From Diadophis punctatus similis (lineage: Eukaryota > Chordata > Lepidosauria > Squamata > Dipsadidae), in assembly GCA_023053685.1 (NCBI GenBank), contig JALIGW010000013.1:11992001-12056000 (forward strand): a stretch of DNA of 64,000 nt. The letters are read 5' to 3'. Position 1 is the first letter of the stretch. Every line of letters begins with the position of its first letter. The notes below the pieces were generated by a model. The model did no database searches. It was not told the DNA's origin and was given only the letters and a program-made list of their open reading frames with translations. Shown here piece by piece: positions 14,101 to 24,863 of the stretch. The position numbers were made by a program, and so were the translations under genes.

Positions 14101-14470
14101 AAGAAGAAAGAAGCTTTGCAAGTGGAAAAACAAGATGAGCAGGCTTCATCCAGCCTGGACAAAATCTGAAACATGCCCACTGAAAGTTGTAGAGGTTGCA
14201 TGAAGCAATAAGCTTAGGAAAATTCATTGATTTAATAGGCCATTCCTGGATCAACTTTTTTTTTAAAGGACAGCTACCAACCAGTGGAGGACCGAGCAGC
14301 TTTGCAGTTCAGGATAATATGGCTCTACAGGGCAGAGATTGGCCACTACAATGGCAAGCATTGTAGCCTATTATAGCTGGGGGTGTCACTAGATTGGGAA
14401 AAAATCCTGATGATCACCAGTTGGAAGAGCTTAGAGCAGCTTATGATGGAAAACAGATCAGTATTATATG
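11170..14470. other. unrecognised intergenic DNA
   Basis: No recognisable gene. Open frames of up to 157 codons on the minus strand near 13388-13861 and 124 codons on the plus strand at 11899-12273 have no domain I recognise and no related frame elsewhere. A short TG run lies at 12288-12307. The DNA is largely single-copy in appearance. Confidence 0.5.
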
Positions 14471-14481
14471 TTCACTTAGGA

Positions 14482-14875
14482 CAGGGGTCAGCAACCTTAA
14501 ACACTCAAAGAACCATTTGGACCCGTTTCCCACAGAAAAGAAAACACCGGGAGCCACAAAACCCTTTTGACATCTAAAATGAAGATAACACTACATATAT
14601 CGTTTTTTACCTTTATGCTATGTATAAAAAAACTATAGTGTGTTGCATTTATGAAATCAATGAACTGCTACAGAGAAAACATTTTTTTATTTTTGCATGC
14701 AACAAAAACATTTTGAACTCCAGAAAAAAAAAAGACAGGTTGAAAACTCAATACATCACGTGCCGGTGGGTGTCGCACATCGGCGGTTGTGACGTACATT
14801 TTGAGCGACAGGGAGCCGCAGCAGAGGGATGAAAGAGCCACATGCGGCTCCAGAGCCGTGGGTTGCAGACCCCTG
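14482..14875 (+). mobile_element. hAT MITE, CAGGGGTCAGCAACC family
   Basis: The termini are CAGGGGTCAGCAACCTTAAA and GTGGGTTGCAGACCCCTG. They are flanked by ACTTAGGA (14474-14481) and ACTTAGGC (14876-14883), an 8-bp target duplication with one mismatch and a central TA. The 3' part shares GACAGGGAGCCGCAGCAGAG and a GAAAGAGCCACATGCGGCTC block with the copy at 37350. No transposase frame is present. Confidence 0.92.
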
Positions 14876-15309
14876 ACTTAGGCAGTTAAATGTTTTGAAG
14901 CAGCCCCTGAATCTCTGTAGCCAGTACTAGAAAGGAATCAGTTAGAATGGGATCAGTAGTGGGTTCCTACCGGTGCGGTCCGGTGTGGCGCACCGGTAGC
15001 GACCTGCTGGTGACGTCATGCGGTCGGTCCCGGTCCCTAGGCGCCGCCATTTTTTTCCTGAATTTTTTTGATTTTTTTTTGAATTTTTGGGGGATTTCTT
15101 TATTTTCTTCTTCTTCTGAGCATGCGCAGAAGCCGGGTTTCTGGCACTGCGCATGTGTTTCCATTTTGATTTGGGCGGGGGGTTTTTTTGAATTTTTTCG
15201 GGGGGTTTTGCACTGTGCAAAAACTTCTTCCGGGCCAGGAGCAGAAGCCTCCGTCCTCTGCCTGGGTCGTTTGGAGAAGGGAAGCAAAGTGTTTTCGGGA
15301 GGCAGCCAC

Positions 15310-16300
15310 CTAGAGGTAAGAAAATAAACAACTGAGGGAAGGAGCCCCCGAAACTGCCGGCATTGCAGCCGACACTGATGGCGTCTCCTTAAGCCGCCTC
15401 CCCCGTTGGAGCTGCGACAAGGATGGGGGGGAAGCCCGGTAAGCTAGGTGCCCAAAAACACTGTGTAGGTGCGGCGGAAGGCTGGGAGCAACACACGCTG
15501 CTGGTGTGTGAGAGAGAGAGCTCAAGGCATCTCCGCCTAAACGCAGACCTATCCCTCTTTCCACGATCTCAGGCAGGCTTTTTGGAAGTTCACCAAATCC
15601 AAAAGGTAGGGGCAATGCGGGGCGACGGGGTGGCTGGGGGGCGTGGGTGGGGAGAAAGGAGAGGGTGTATTATTATTATTTTGCACGTGTTTCAATGTGT
15701 CACATTTCGCACCCGGGTTTCCTTCAGCCCCCAAGTCTCCTCCGTGCTGGATGGTTGCAGTGACTTGGGGGCGAAGTTCGGGTGGGGCTCGGTCAGCTCC
15801 GCTACCTCCAGGTGGGAGAAGAGGGGGAGGAAACATGCCCCAAAAGGTTGGCGGGGCTCCGGAGAAGTGGCATGGTCTGCCCAGCCCATCACATGGTCGT
15901 GCAGAAGAGGTCAGGCGAAGGAAACCCAAGCGAAGCAACAACAACTCTTCTTATTTCCCCCCTCTCTTTCTTGCACTCTCCGCGTGGCCCCTAAACTTCT
16001 TGGGACCTCGTCTGGCAAAGCCCACGCCAAGCGGTTGTGTTGCTCGCCGTCCTTTTGGCAGCCGGGCCGCCTTTCTATTTTTGTTAATTCCCGAACGGCC
16101 GGGCATGCGGCCGCTGAAGTCGCTCGCCCTTTCCTTTCCTCCCGGTGCCTTTTGGAAAGCACTGCTCCCACGGAGGGAGAGAGGGAAGGAAAGGGAGGAG
16201 GCGGATGCTGCTTGAGCGGGGAAGCTTGGAGGTTAAAGGAGGAGGGGACAGGGGCTGAGGAAGTCAAAGCCCTCCCTCCCCCTTCCCTCTTCTTCGGCAG
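15310..16300 (+). other. CpG-island-like cargo inside hAT element
   Basis: This GC- and CpG-rich block is absent from the short relative at 46493. It contains an ATG followed after 13 coding bases by a good donor (CCCG|GTAAGC, ATG at 15423). Further on, a pyrimidine tract ends in AG (about 15571), a 33-base segment follows, and then AG|GTAGGG. This could be captured promoter and first-exon DNA from an unidentified host gene, but I do not recognise the encoded peptide. CpG richness alone would also suit a transposon interior. Confidence 0.3.
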
Positions 16301-16329
16301 TCTCACACATGCATCCTTCTGTCCCATCC

Positions 16330-16830
16330 ACCGTGATCCCAGTGCAGGAGGATATCTGCTTGTGTGTATGCTTGCCTGCTTGAACGAGATGGGAGAGAGG
16401 AAAGAGGAGGAAAAGAGGGGAGTCCCCTCTGTCCCCCCCCTCCGTTATCCCAGTGCAGGAGGATATCTGCTTTGTGTATGCTTGTGTGCGTGAACGAGAT
16501 GGGAGAGAGGAAAGGAGCAAAAGAAGGGAGTCCCGTCTGTCCCCCCCTCCGTTATCCCAGTGCAGGAGGATATCTGCTTGTGTGTATGCTTGCCTGCTTG
16601 AACGAGATGGGAGAGAGGAAAGAGGAGGAAAAGAGGGGAGTCCCCTCTGTCCCCCCCTCCGTTATCCCAGTGCAGGAGGTTATCTGCTTGTGTGTATGCT
16701 TGCCTGCTTGAAAGAGATGGGAGAGAGGAAAGAGGAGGAAAAGAGGGGAGTCCCCTCTGTCTCCTCCCCCCCCTCTGTGATCCCTGTGCAGGAGGATATC
16801 TGCTTGTGTGTATGCTTGCATGTGTGAAAG
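16330..16830 (+). repeat. minisatellite, about 107-115 bp unit, five copies
   Basis: Five tandem units each contain AGTGCAGGAGGATATCTGCT, a GTGTGTATGCTTGC block, GAGATGGGAGAGAGGAAAG and GGGAGTCCC..CTGTC. Unit starts are near 16338, 16452, 16558, 16671 and 16784. It lies inside the hAT at 14954-17790. Confidence 0.85.
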
Positions 16831-17042
16831 AGATGAGGGAGAGGAAAGAGGAGGAAAAGAGAAAGAAATGAGAAAATGATGGAGGGAGAGAATGAGAGAG
16901 AGAAAGGGAGAAAGAGATGAGAAAGAGAGAGGGGGAGAAAGAAAAAGAGAGAGATGAAAGAGATGAGAGAGAGGAGATGAGAGAGAGAGAGAAGAGAAGA
17001 GAGAGATAGGGAGAAAGAAAGAGAAAGACACAGAGAGAGATA
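16831..17042 (+). repeat. GA-rich purine tract
   Basis: An irregular GAGAGA/GAAAGA tract grades out of the last minisatellite unit. Its minus-strand Ser/Leu/Phe-rich frame is not a gene. Confidence 0.85.
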
Positions 17043-17068
17043 CCTGTTTAAAAGAAAATAGAAAAGTG

Positions 17069-17102
17069 GCTCTTTGAGTGTTTAAGGCTGCAGACCCCTG
17101 GG
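17069..17102 (-). mobile_element. orphan terminus of a CAGGGGTC-family hAT
   Basis: TGGCTCTTTGAGTGTTTAAG followed by GCTGCAGACCCCTG is the reverse complement of the start of the elements at 14482 and 37350. I cannot find the matching opposite end to its left, so this is a fragment nested in the 2.8-kb element. Confidence 0.65.
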
Positions 17103-17106
17103 TTAG

Positions 17107-17440
17107 GCAAACACCATGGTCGTTAAGTGAACCTTGTGGTCATTAAGCGAACACTGGTTGTTAAATGAGTCCATTTTCCACTATGGGCATTTTTAACCGG
17201 AAACCAGAAGAAATTGTTGGGAACTGGCAAAAAACAGAAAACCTCAGTCACATGACTGTGTGGGATGTTGTAACTGGTCATAAATGTGTGTGTGTGTGTG
17301 TGTGTGTGCACGCGTGTGCACATGTGTGCGTGCATATGGCTGTCAAAACTCCAAAAATAGGTCAAGTAGCTCTGAGGAGGTCAGTCATAAATTTGAACAC
17401 TTGCTAAGCAATTGGCCAGTAAACGAGGACCACTTGTATT
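17107..17440 (+). repeat. MITE fragment related to GTTAAGTGA-type snake repeats
   Basis: It contains GGTCGTTAAGTGAACC, GGTCATTAAGCGAA and, at the right end, TAAACGAGGACCACTTGTA. This resembles the TA-flanked elements at 56864 and 63829. An internal (TG)n run sits at 17286-17310. Confidence 0.55.
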
Positions 17441-17569
17441 TGGTTTGCCTTAAGGGTTCACAGCTGTATGGAATCTGGTTTCCTTTAATCCTTTGGGGGA
17501 TTGTAAAAGGTCAAGATGCAGGAATCCTCATAGGGGGAACTAGGATCATGACCACTTAGCCACACCCAC

Positions 17570-17690
17570 CCAGTCACATGACCATGAAGCCATGCCCGCC
17601 CAGTCACATGACCATGAAGCCATGCCCGCCCAGTCACATGACCATGAAGCCATGCTCACCATCACATGACCATCAAGCCACTCCCACCCG
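17570..17690 (+). repeat. short tandem repeat, about 30-bp unit
   Basis: Three to four units of CAGTCACATGACCATGAAGC plus CATGCCCGCC lie near the 3' end of the 2.8-kb hAT. They correspond to the single TCACATGGCTGGCAAGCC region of the shorter relative at 46493. Confidence 0.85.
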
Positions 17691-17799
17691 GTCACATGGC
17701 CATCAAGCCACTCCCACAAAATTAAGCCACACCCACAAAATTAAGCCACACCCACAGAGTGATAGTAAAAAAAATTAGAACCCCCCTCTGAATGGGATG

Positions 17800-20405
17800 C
17801 CTTTAGTTTAATTAGTTTTTGTACTAACTGTTTTTCATGCCATCTCATTTTCAGTCAGATAAGGTTCTCCCATGCAGAATATCTAGCAAACATTTTACCC
17901 TCAGTTCCACCGCTGTAGGTATTGGCAATCTTCATTGCTAGAAGGAAGATTCAATAACCTCCTTCAACAAGAGAGTTTGTACCCCTGCCTGCAGGAAGAC
18001 ATAGAAGTGTTCTTCTATAAGACATGGTGAGGCAACCTAATCATATCTTTCTTAGCCTTTTCTCATGATGTTTCAAAGAAGAGTAGTCGCCTCTTAGGTG
18101 AAAAATGATCAGATTTCTTTCAAAGAGTCACTGCATTTATTACAGTTGCCAATGCTTTTACACACCTAACTGTTCAGCACCTCCGGTACCATTGATACTT
18201 TTCTATGTACTTTCGTCTATAACTTTCAGTAATCAATAATAGGCATATTTCTTCTTTATTGACTTTTATTTTTCTGGCACCAAATGACACCACTTGATTA
18301 ACATTGTGCACTATGACATGTATTCAATCCACAACTACTTTGGGATGCTGATTGATCGTCTCAGTCTAACAGAAAAGAAATTTGACATCATTTTTCCAAG
18401 CCATGGTTGGATATTACCTATTACCTATTACTTTCACTATCAAACCCATTTGCATTTCTTTCTGAATCTGCCTGTACCATTACATTAGTGATTCACAATT
18501 CTCAAACATGTCTAATTCTTCATTCCATTGTTAAGGTTGCTTTTGTTGATTTTTGTAAGCATGTGACATATCAGGTGCACTGGGCTAGAGATAGATAACA
18601 AGAATAGAGCTTTAGGTGCACAAACAATGTCATTCTTTGTTGTCCTTGCTGGCAGGAACTGTTGAGAGTTCCAGTTTTAAAATATCAGGAAGGTTACAAC
18701 TTGTTTAGAATGAAAGTGTACAATGCAATGAAACTTTAGAATGAAAGTTCTTTCCAGGGAGGAAACATTCAAAATATCAGTTATTAGATCTAGAGATAAG
18801 GGAATTACACATTTCATCATTCAAAGGCACATCTGCATACATATGCTCAAGTCTTACATGCATTCCCTCAATCTCCAAAATACTGAGTAGTGTTGCTGGG
18901 AAGGTGGCTTTATTACAATGTTATATGGAGACCCTGAGTTTCAGCTAACACTTTCAATTACAAACACTGCAGTGCTAAAGGTTGCAGGTTTCTAGTTGAT
19001 TGTGGCAGAATGTATACTACAAATGCTATTTGCTAGAATTTGGGTATGTTGGCCAAGAATTCTTATATCTGTAGTTCAACAATGGAAAATAGGGAACACT
19101 TGAGTTGTACTATGTGTTGGTATTACAATGGGGACATTCTGAATCCATGATATCTGTACAAATATAGTCATAACTAAGAAACACAGACTCTTTAACAGAG
19201 TTATCTAATTAAGAACAAGAAACTTACAAATGACCAGGAGAAAAAATTGCATCTCAATGTTCAGAGTGTAATGCATTTGATTTACATTTTGTTGTCAGCT
19301 GTCTTAAAACACTTTTTTTCAGTAACAAGGGCAAATGTAATATAGAGATAAATACCATGTGCATACATACTATCTGGGCAAGCCACAAATGGATTGTGGG
19401 AAACTAGTGGGAAACACATTTTTAATGATTGTTGAGTAAAAACATACTCAGAAATCTTAAGAAAGAAATCATAAACAAATTTAAAATAAATACAACTGAA
19501 ATACATCTACTCTTGAAGAATACAAATCATGAACTGTTCTTCAGTATTGTGTATGGTGTAGGCAGAAGTCTAAATTTAACTTGACCACCTACTCAGGTCT
19601 CATAGCAACAACCCCCTTGACTTTCTTTTACAATATTTTAGATGGACTTGAAAATAATGATTTGCTTCTTTTACAGATCACCTTTACAAACAGAGATCTA
19701 ATATTCTTTCACTTTGGAGAAAGTATATATAATTAATAATATGATATATTGGTCATTGCATTGTTTATTGAAGATTTTCGCAATGCCAGACTATAAAAAC
19801 TAAATTCTTGACAGCTACTGTACATCTGACAGTCTGGTCTCTCTTCAACACAAAGTCCCTTAACATCAGACATGTCGGTGACAATTAGTGAATCAAAAAG
19901 CAACAAATAAATCTCCTGCTTGCAACTGGGTCAAAATGAGGAATGAATGAAAATGGCACACCTAGCAGTTGTTCACTGTATCAGCGCATTGAGAAGAGAA
20001 GGGAAGGGGGCAAGAAGGTGGTACGGTGCTTAAGAAATACACCCATATATGTATAATTAAAACCAGCAACATGTTCCCAATATAGCAAAGCTAGTTATGT
20101 AAGTTCTTATAAAAGCCTCAAATTGTTTTCTTTCTTTATTACTGCTGTTTCTTCAGCTCAAAGGTTCATTCAAGGTTAGTCAGGATAACATTCATTGGGT
20201 ATGATAGGCCCAGTTTACTTAGCTATTTGGAAGGATTATTCCAGCTCTATTTCAGAATATCATGATGGAAAACATGATGAGAAGCGATTCCTATAGTTAA
20301 CATAAAACAATATAACAATATTTAGAAATTGTAATTGATATTTATCTAAATCCAAACATAACACATGTCTGCACAATATGGCAGATTTAACAATTCATTA
20401 GGTTT
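17800..20405. other. unrecognised intergenic DNA
   Basis: No gene. Bases around 19040-19085 (GTTGGCCAAGAATTCTTATA followed by CTGTAGTTCAAC) look like a decayed copy of the common ...GAATTCTGGGAGTTGAAGTC... hAT-derived block. The rest is AT-rich with short random frames. Confidence 0.5.
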
Positions 20406-20410
20406 TCTCT

Positions 20411-20411
20411 G

Positions 20412-20483
<72 letters not shown>
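20411..20483 (+). repeat. (ATCT)n microsatellite
   Basis: About 18 near-perfect ATCT units, followed by an imperfect extension (CTCTGTCATCTATCTATCC) to about 20507. Confidence 0.97.
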
Positions 20484-21334
20484 ATCTCTCTGTCATCTAT
20501 CTATCCTCTTCTTGAATCACTGTTGCCATCACTACCAGATGAAACATGTAAGATTCATAACAGGTATTTTATATTTGCAGGTTTGCCAAGCCTGTTGACA
20601 TTATTCTCTTGCATACAGACAGTGCTATTTTGACTACCTAAGAATAGATAATCAGAGAATTAAGTTAACTGTTAGTGAATTAGATGTACTCAAAGGAGCA
20701 AATAATCACTGATTCAGTTTGAAAGGCAAGACTGAGGACTGAAGCTCTGCAGTTTACCTTGTTGTCCCCTATTGAGGAAGTCTACCAACTAATTTCTAGC
20801 TTGCAAATTCTTCTGCATTGTCCTCAAAAGAGTGACAAAAAAGTAACAAGAATAAGAGAGGCAGTTCTTCCCTCAGGTTAGCAGTGAATCAAAAATTCAT
20901 GATATTAAGGATTTCACAAGAGAAATTCCTCTTGAAATCAATAAGCTTGTTTTACTTTGCACTAAATAGGTATTAACAACTTAGGCTAGAGCAGTGCTTC
21001 TCAGTTATTTTCTGTTACGCCCCCCCCCCCAGGAAGAAGTAAACATTTCGGGCCCACCCAACTCTCCGATCTGGGCCCCAATGGAATTTTAGTGTTAATA
21101 TTTATTGTTTTACTTATTATAAGCTGCAAGCAAACTATTGGCTGGGGAAGGCTGCTCTACCCACTTACCTGGGAGTAAGTCACACTGAACTCAGTGGAGT
21201 CTGTTTTCGGTTAGGCAGGCATAGGCTACCGTGGTTAGGGCCCTCTTTTGACTCCGGGCCAGGCCAGCTTAATCAAGCCAATGTTTTGGGGTCGCCGGCC
21301 TGGCCCATAAGCACTGCCTCTGCCGGGCACTCAC

Positions 21335-21437
21335 AGCAAATGGTATGGAAGGAGGCTTTAGGGTGCCGTTCAAAGCTTTCGCCCAGCTGCAGAGGATGCT
21401 CCTCCTTGTCCAGCAGCAGGTTCGCCATGCCGTTCAT
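21335..21437 (-). pseudogene. EAF1: EAF1-like first coding exon, captured fragment
   Basis: The minus strand from ATG at 21437 encodes 34 residues plus one base. From memory of human EAF1 (ELL-associated factor 1, partner of the RNA polymerase II elongation factor ELL), about 25 of 34 positions are identical, including MNG at the start, LLD, EEH, LGESFE and ASFHTI. The frame ends at CT|GTGAGT (donor at 21334-21329), as expected at an exon 1 boundary. After it the frame runs into unrelated sequence, so only exon 1 is present. Five of the differences (residues 4, 7, 17, 25, 34) are those expected from CpG deamination of Thr/Pro/Arg codons, which points to neutral decay of a methylated non-functional copy. 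EAF2 is a poorer match. No later exon is nearby. Confidence 0.75.
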
Positions 21438-21570
21438 GGCTACCGAGGCGCCCGCTGAGAACAACAAGAACCCACGCAGCCGCCCTGCCCCGCCCCGCCC
21501 CGCCTGGCTTCCTACTCTTCCGGGCTCGGAGCAGCATACAACTGGGAAAACACTCCCCGTCCAGGGGAAT
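21438..21570 (-). promoter_or_regulatory. captured GC-box promoter and 5' UTR of EAF1-like exon
   Basis: Immediately upstream of the ATG (minus strand) lie a run of overlapping GC boxes (GGCGGGGCGGGGCGGGGC, about 21487-21504) and an ETS-like CCGGAAG (about 21519-21525). This is typical of a TATA-less housekeeping promoter. The same GC-rich block is continuous with the exon, so promoter and exon were probably captured together. Confidence 0.5.
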
Positions 21571-21679
21571 TGATCGAGAGGGACCATGCATGTTCCCTGG
21601 GGTCACATGCACCCCCCTGGCATAGGTCCGCACCCCCCAGGGGGGCCCACCCCACTATTTGAGAAACACGCCACTAGAG

Positions 21680-23112
21680 GATCAAATCCTGCCACTTTAT
21701 ACTATCAATAGTCCTCCACCACTCCATTGGGGAGTGACCAATAGTCCAGTTTATGAACCTAAAGTTTACAACTCTCACCAATATTTCTCATAGTTTTATT
21801 TCAGTAAAGTGATCTACAGACTAAGAAGAAAATATGAAACCGTTAATCTGTTAACTGTTAACTTATCATATTTGTAACATGGGCATTAAATATCCATTTT
21901 ACCAATGATCGTTTTTGAAGTAATTATATATCAGTGACCAAAATTACAAGGTGTAGTAAAATTAAATTTACACATTTCTGTACAGTTAAATGGCCAATCC
22001 AAGGACAAAATGATGTCACTTAGAAATTGTGATTTATTTTGTGATTTTTCTATATAATTAAAGCACCTGAATATACATTAAAACACAGTCATCTTCTACA
22101 CATGACTGGCAATTAAGTGTACATGAAAGCAAAGTATATTGTGGCAATCTATACACTGCCCAATTACAGAAATTATACCATGATTACCCTACAAGCCTGA
22201 AACCTACTTTGCTGAGCTGCACAATTAAATCTCTCCTCATCTCTCTGAGTATTCAGCCTATTACAGCCTATTACAGACTGCCATTTATATTCTTCCTTCC
22301 TCTCAGATGGGACTATATATTGTCTTAGCAAAACATTTGCCATTTAAAGATTTGTGCATCAACAGAAAGCATTTATAGAAGAAAACTGAGTGAGTAAAAG
22401 GTGAGTGAAGTTCTTCATCTTTTCTTCACGTGTGAATTATTTATCACAACCCTTCTCACTGATTCCTAATCCCTGCAGGTCTTATTTCTTGTAAGCGGAA
22501 ATGGTTTGTTTGTGTGAGTGGTATGTAGTGTGGGGGTGAAATGGTCACTGGAAAGAAATTGACACTTACACAAGCTGAATAAGTTTGGCAAATTCATCTA
22601 TATCCATATTAAAAGGTAAAGACAGGGTTCTATTATATTTATATACTCAAACTGAATTCAAAGGCACTTGCTTTAAACTATTCACAAATATGATTGAATG
22701 AGCCACAGTTAATGTAACAGTTAAGCCTTGGGGTCTTACCTAGCCAATGGCAGTTAGAGATTTGGTCCTGGGATCCATGGGCAGCAGCTGCCAGCTGATC
22801 ACTGTTATCAGATGGCCAGTGGGAGCAACTAAGAGGTTCCCAAATCCTAATGACAGTGAGAAACTACCAATATTGAGTGATACTTCTGAAATTTTGAATT
22901 GGTTCAACATGAAGGGAAGGGAAGGAAAGAGAAAGCTTCCTTGCTCTGAAATGAAGTATACTTTCCTCCTTCCAGTAAACTTGCTTGCAATTTTTCAGTA
23001 GGAAATTGATGGTTTGCAAGGATTGTTGGATGGAGATGGATTTATCTTTGTTTCCACAAGTGCCTCTGTTAAAACTTATTGGGGCAGGAAAAGATGAAAG
23101 GTGTATGTTTCA
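21680..23112. other. unrecognised intergenic DNA
   Basis: AT-rich, no gene and no repeat I recognise. An 84-codon plus-strand frame at 22747-23001 has no recognisable feature. Confidence 0.5.
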
Positions 23113-23117
23113 GTATA

Positions 23118-23727
23118 CAGTGATCCCTCGTTTTTCGCGGGGGTTACGTTCCAAAAAGAACCCGTGATAGGCGAAATCCGTGAAGTAGTAACCTTTATTT
23201 TTTTTAACCCCTCCTACCCGGCTTCTGCGTTTTCGGCGCCCAAAAAAAGCCTGAAAAATCCTCCAACCTCTCCCTCTCTTGACATCTGCTGTGGCTGCTT
23301 GGCACTGATCTCCTGAGAGAGCTTGTAGGCCGTTCCCTCGTCGATTTGGCCCGAACGGCCATTTTCCCTCAGGGAAAGCTGACAGCGCGGCCCGCCCTAC
23401 AGCTGATGAGCGGCAGTCCTTCTGCGCACGTGCAGAGCTCATCGGACCGCTTTACTCGCCTGCCGCTGCCAGACTGAAGCAGGAGACCACCACGCAGGCG
23501 CAGAACTCATCGGAGAGGTTTGCGAGTCCCGGAGCCGCGCGCTTTGCCGCTGACTGCCTGGCCACCCACGTCTTCAACAGCTGACTCAGGCCCTCACGTG
23601 TATTTCACTGCTCTTGGCAAGCTGTTTTACCAATCAGCCAATCAGAATGCAGAACACAATGCACGATGCAAATCCATGAAGCAGCGAGACCGTAAAAGGT
23701 GAACCGTGATATAGCGAGGGATCCCTG
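23118..23727 (+). mobile_element. pogo/Tigger-like Tc1-mariner MITE
   Basis: The termini are CAGTGATCCCTCGTTTTTCG and, at the right, TATAGCGAGGGATCCCTG (inverted). Both are flanked by TA (23116-23117 and 23728-23729), the Tc1/mariner target duplication. The subterminal phrases TTACGTTCCAAAAAGAACCC and GTGATAGGCGAAATCCGTG are typical of these elements. The GC-rich interior has no transposase; its 110-codon minus frame is not recognisable. Confidence 0.85.
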
Positions 23728-23729
23728 TA

Positions 23730-24724
23730 TTCATAACATGACCGTGCATGTCCAAGGCCACATATGTAAAAAGGTTATCCAGTCTTGTCTCATTACCTCC
23801 CTTCACTTAATACTTTCATTTTCTAGGAACCTTTTGGATAATTCCAGCACAAGATGCCTAAACATCCAAAACTGCTTATATGAAAACATAACACATGAAA
23901 TTGCCCACAAGTGCATCAAATATGTTATAGCCATCTGTATACATCTAGTGATTTACTGTTTCTTGTTCTGTTTGTGCTGTTTCTATTACACTCAGGAATC
24001 AAGATGATAAAGTAGATCATTTATCTGCGGTAGGGGCTCCAGTATAAATGCACCCGTTTTGCCATTGTAGCTAAAAATTTAATTTTAGCTCAGGTGAGCA
24101 AAGGACAGCTACTATACTCTTTTAAGAAAGAACTGTGAAAACATCAAAAGGTATAATGAGCCTGATGTTTTATTCATCTTGAGTGTTATTGCTCCTAATC
24201 CTATGAACCCTTGCTCCTGTGAACATTATGCAAGACTTCAAAAAAAAAAGTCTGTTTTGCCTTTTTAAGAGATTTTCTTTACAATGGAACCCTGAGTTTG
24301 ACTGTATAGTGCAACACGGCCAATTAAAAAGGGGGTTTGGTTAAAATTCCAAGCATATTTAAAGACAGTTAAGGAGAAAAGATTGTACAGCAGTGGGATA
24401 AACAGCAATTGGATGAGAAGCCTAAATTAGAAAATATGTTAAATGATCCTTTAGTGTAATTAATCTACTTGCTGTGTATATTCAAAAATGTGAACAGTTT
24501 TCAGTTCTGTTCTACATGTGCTTTCAAAGGATTTAGGAAAGGTATAAAAGACAATATATTGTATAAATACTGAGGAATTACTGTGAAAAATTGAGATTCA
24601 CTGAACCTACTGCTTGGTTTTTCCACATATAAGCTCCTGCACTATATGTCTGCATTTACTCTTATAGAAAAATTAAACTACTCTACAATGTGATATCCCA
24701 CTGAAAATTAATTTGATTAATAGA
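23730..24724. other. unrecognised AT-rich DNA
   Basis: No gene or recognisable repeat. The 102-codon frame at 23699-24007 starts inside the MITE terminus and shows no domain. Confidence 0.5.
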
Positions 24725-24732
24725 TCCTAGAG

Positions 24733-24863
24733 CAGGGGTGTCAAACTTGTTGTCATTGTCATCATATGATGTATTGTGACTTTTTCTCACTTTGCTAAAC
24801 CGGGGATGGGCATGGCCAGCATGTGACGCATCCGGCCCGTGGGCCACGAGTTTGACACCCCTA
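24733..24863 (+). mobile_element. 131-bp hAT MITE, CAGGGGTGTCAAAC family
   Basis: The termini CAGGGGTGTCAAACTTG and GAGTTTGACACCCCT(A) are inverted. They are flanked by perfect 8-bp duplications TCCTAGAG (24725-24732 and 24864-24871). Family members with the CATCCGGCCCGTGGGCC block also lie at 26592 and 61943. Confidence 0.93.

Larger units (their letters stand above)
14954..17790 (+). mobile_element. 2.8-kb hAT element, CAGTAGTGGGTTCC family, CpG-rich interior
   Basis: The element starts CAGTAGTGGGTTCCTACCGG and ends ATTAGAACCCCCCTCTG. It is flanked by perfect 8-bp duplications AATGGGAT (14946-14953 and 17791-17798). The 5' part (TGACGTCATGCGGTC, GGCGCCGCCATTTTTTT) and the 3' part (repeated CACATGACCATGAAGCC, AAGCCACACCCACAGAGTG) match the 402-bp relative at 46493. 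The extra 2.4 kb therefore lies inside the element: a CpG-rich block, a minisatellite, a GA-rich tract, one end of another hAT, and a MITE fragment. No transposase is recognisable. The 356-codon frame at 15423-16493 crosses the CpG-rich block and minisatellite and is most likely spurious. Confidence 0.88.
20992..21671 (-). mobile_element. hAT-like element carrying captured EAF1 promoter and exon 1
   Basis: The left end is CAGTGCTTCTCAGTTATTTT followed by CTGTTACGCCCCCC. The right end, read inward, is GTGTTTCTCAAATAGTGGGG followed by a GGGCCCCCC-type block. Both match the CAGTG(C/T)TTCTCAA...GCCCCCC type of hAT terminus. The flanks GGCTAGAG (20984-20991) and CACTAGAG (21672-21679) agree at 6 of 8 positions and keep the central CTAG, so this is an older insertion with an eroded target duplication. 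The interior is dominated by unrelated GC-rich DNA containing an EAF1-like first exon. Part of the left interior (CTTACCTGGGAGTAAGTCAC and CACTGAACTCAGTGG) resembles a widespread amniote repeat motif. No transposase is visible. Confidence 0.65.

Noticed and set aside
15423..16493. 356-codon open frame
   Set aside because: It crosses a CpG-rich block and a minisatellite inside a hAT element; CpG-rich DNA is stop-poor, other frames are also open, and no domain is recognisable.
16330..17690. CRISPR-like array
   Set aside because: Tandem units abut without unique spacers, and the genome is clearly vertebrate.
23398..23440. CTGATGAGCGGC as hammerhead core
   Set aside because: No GAAA box and no stem I; part of a Tc1-mariner MITE.
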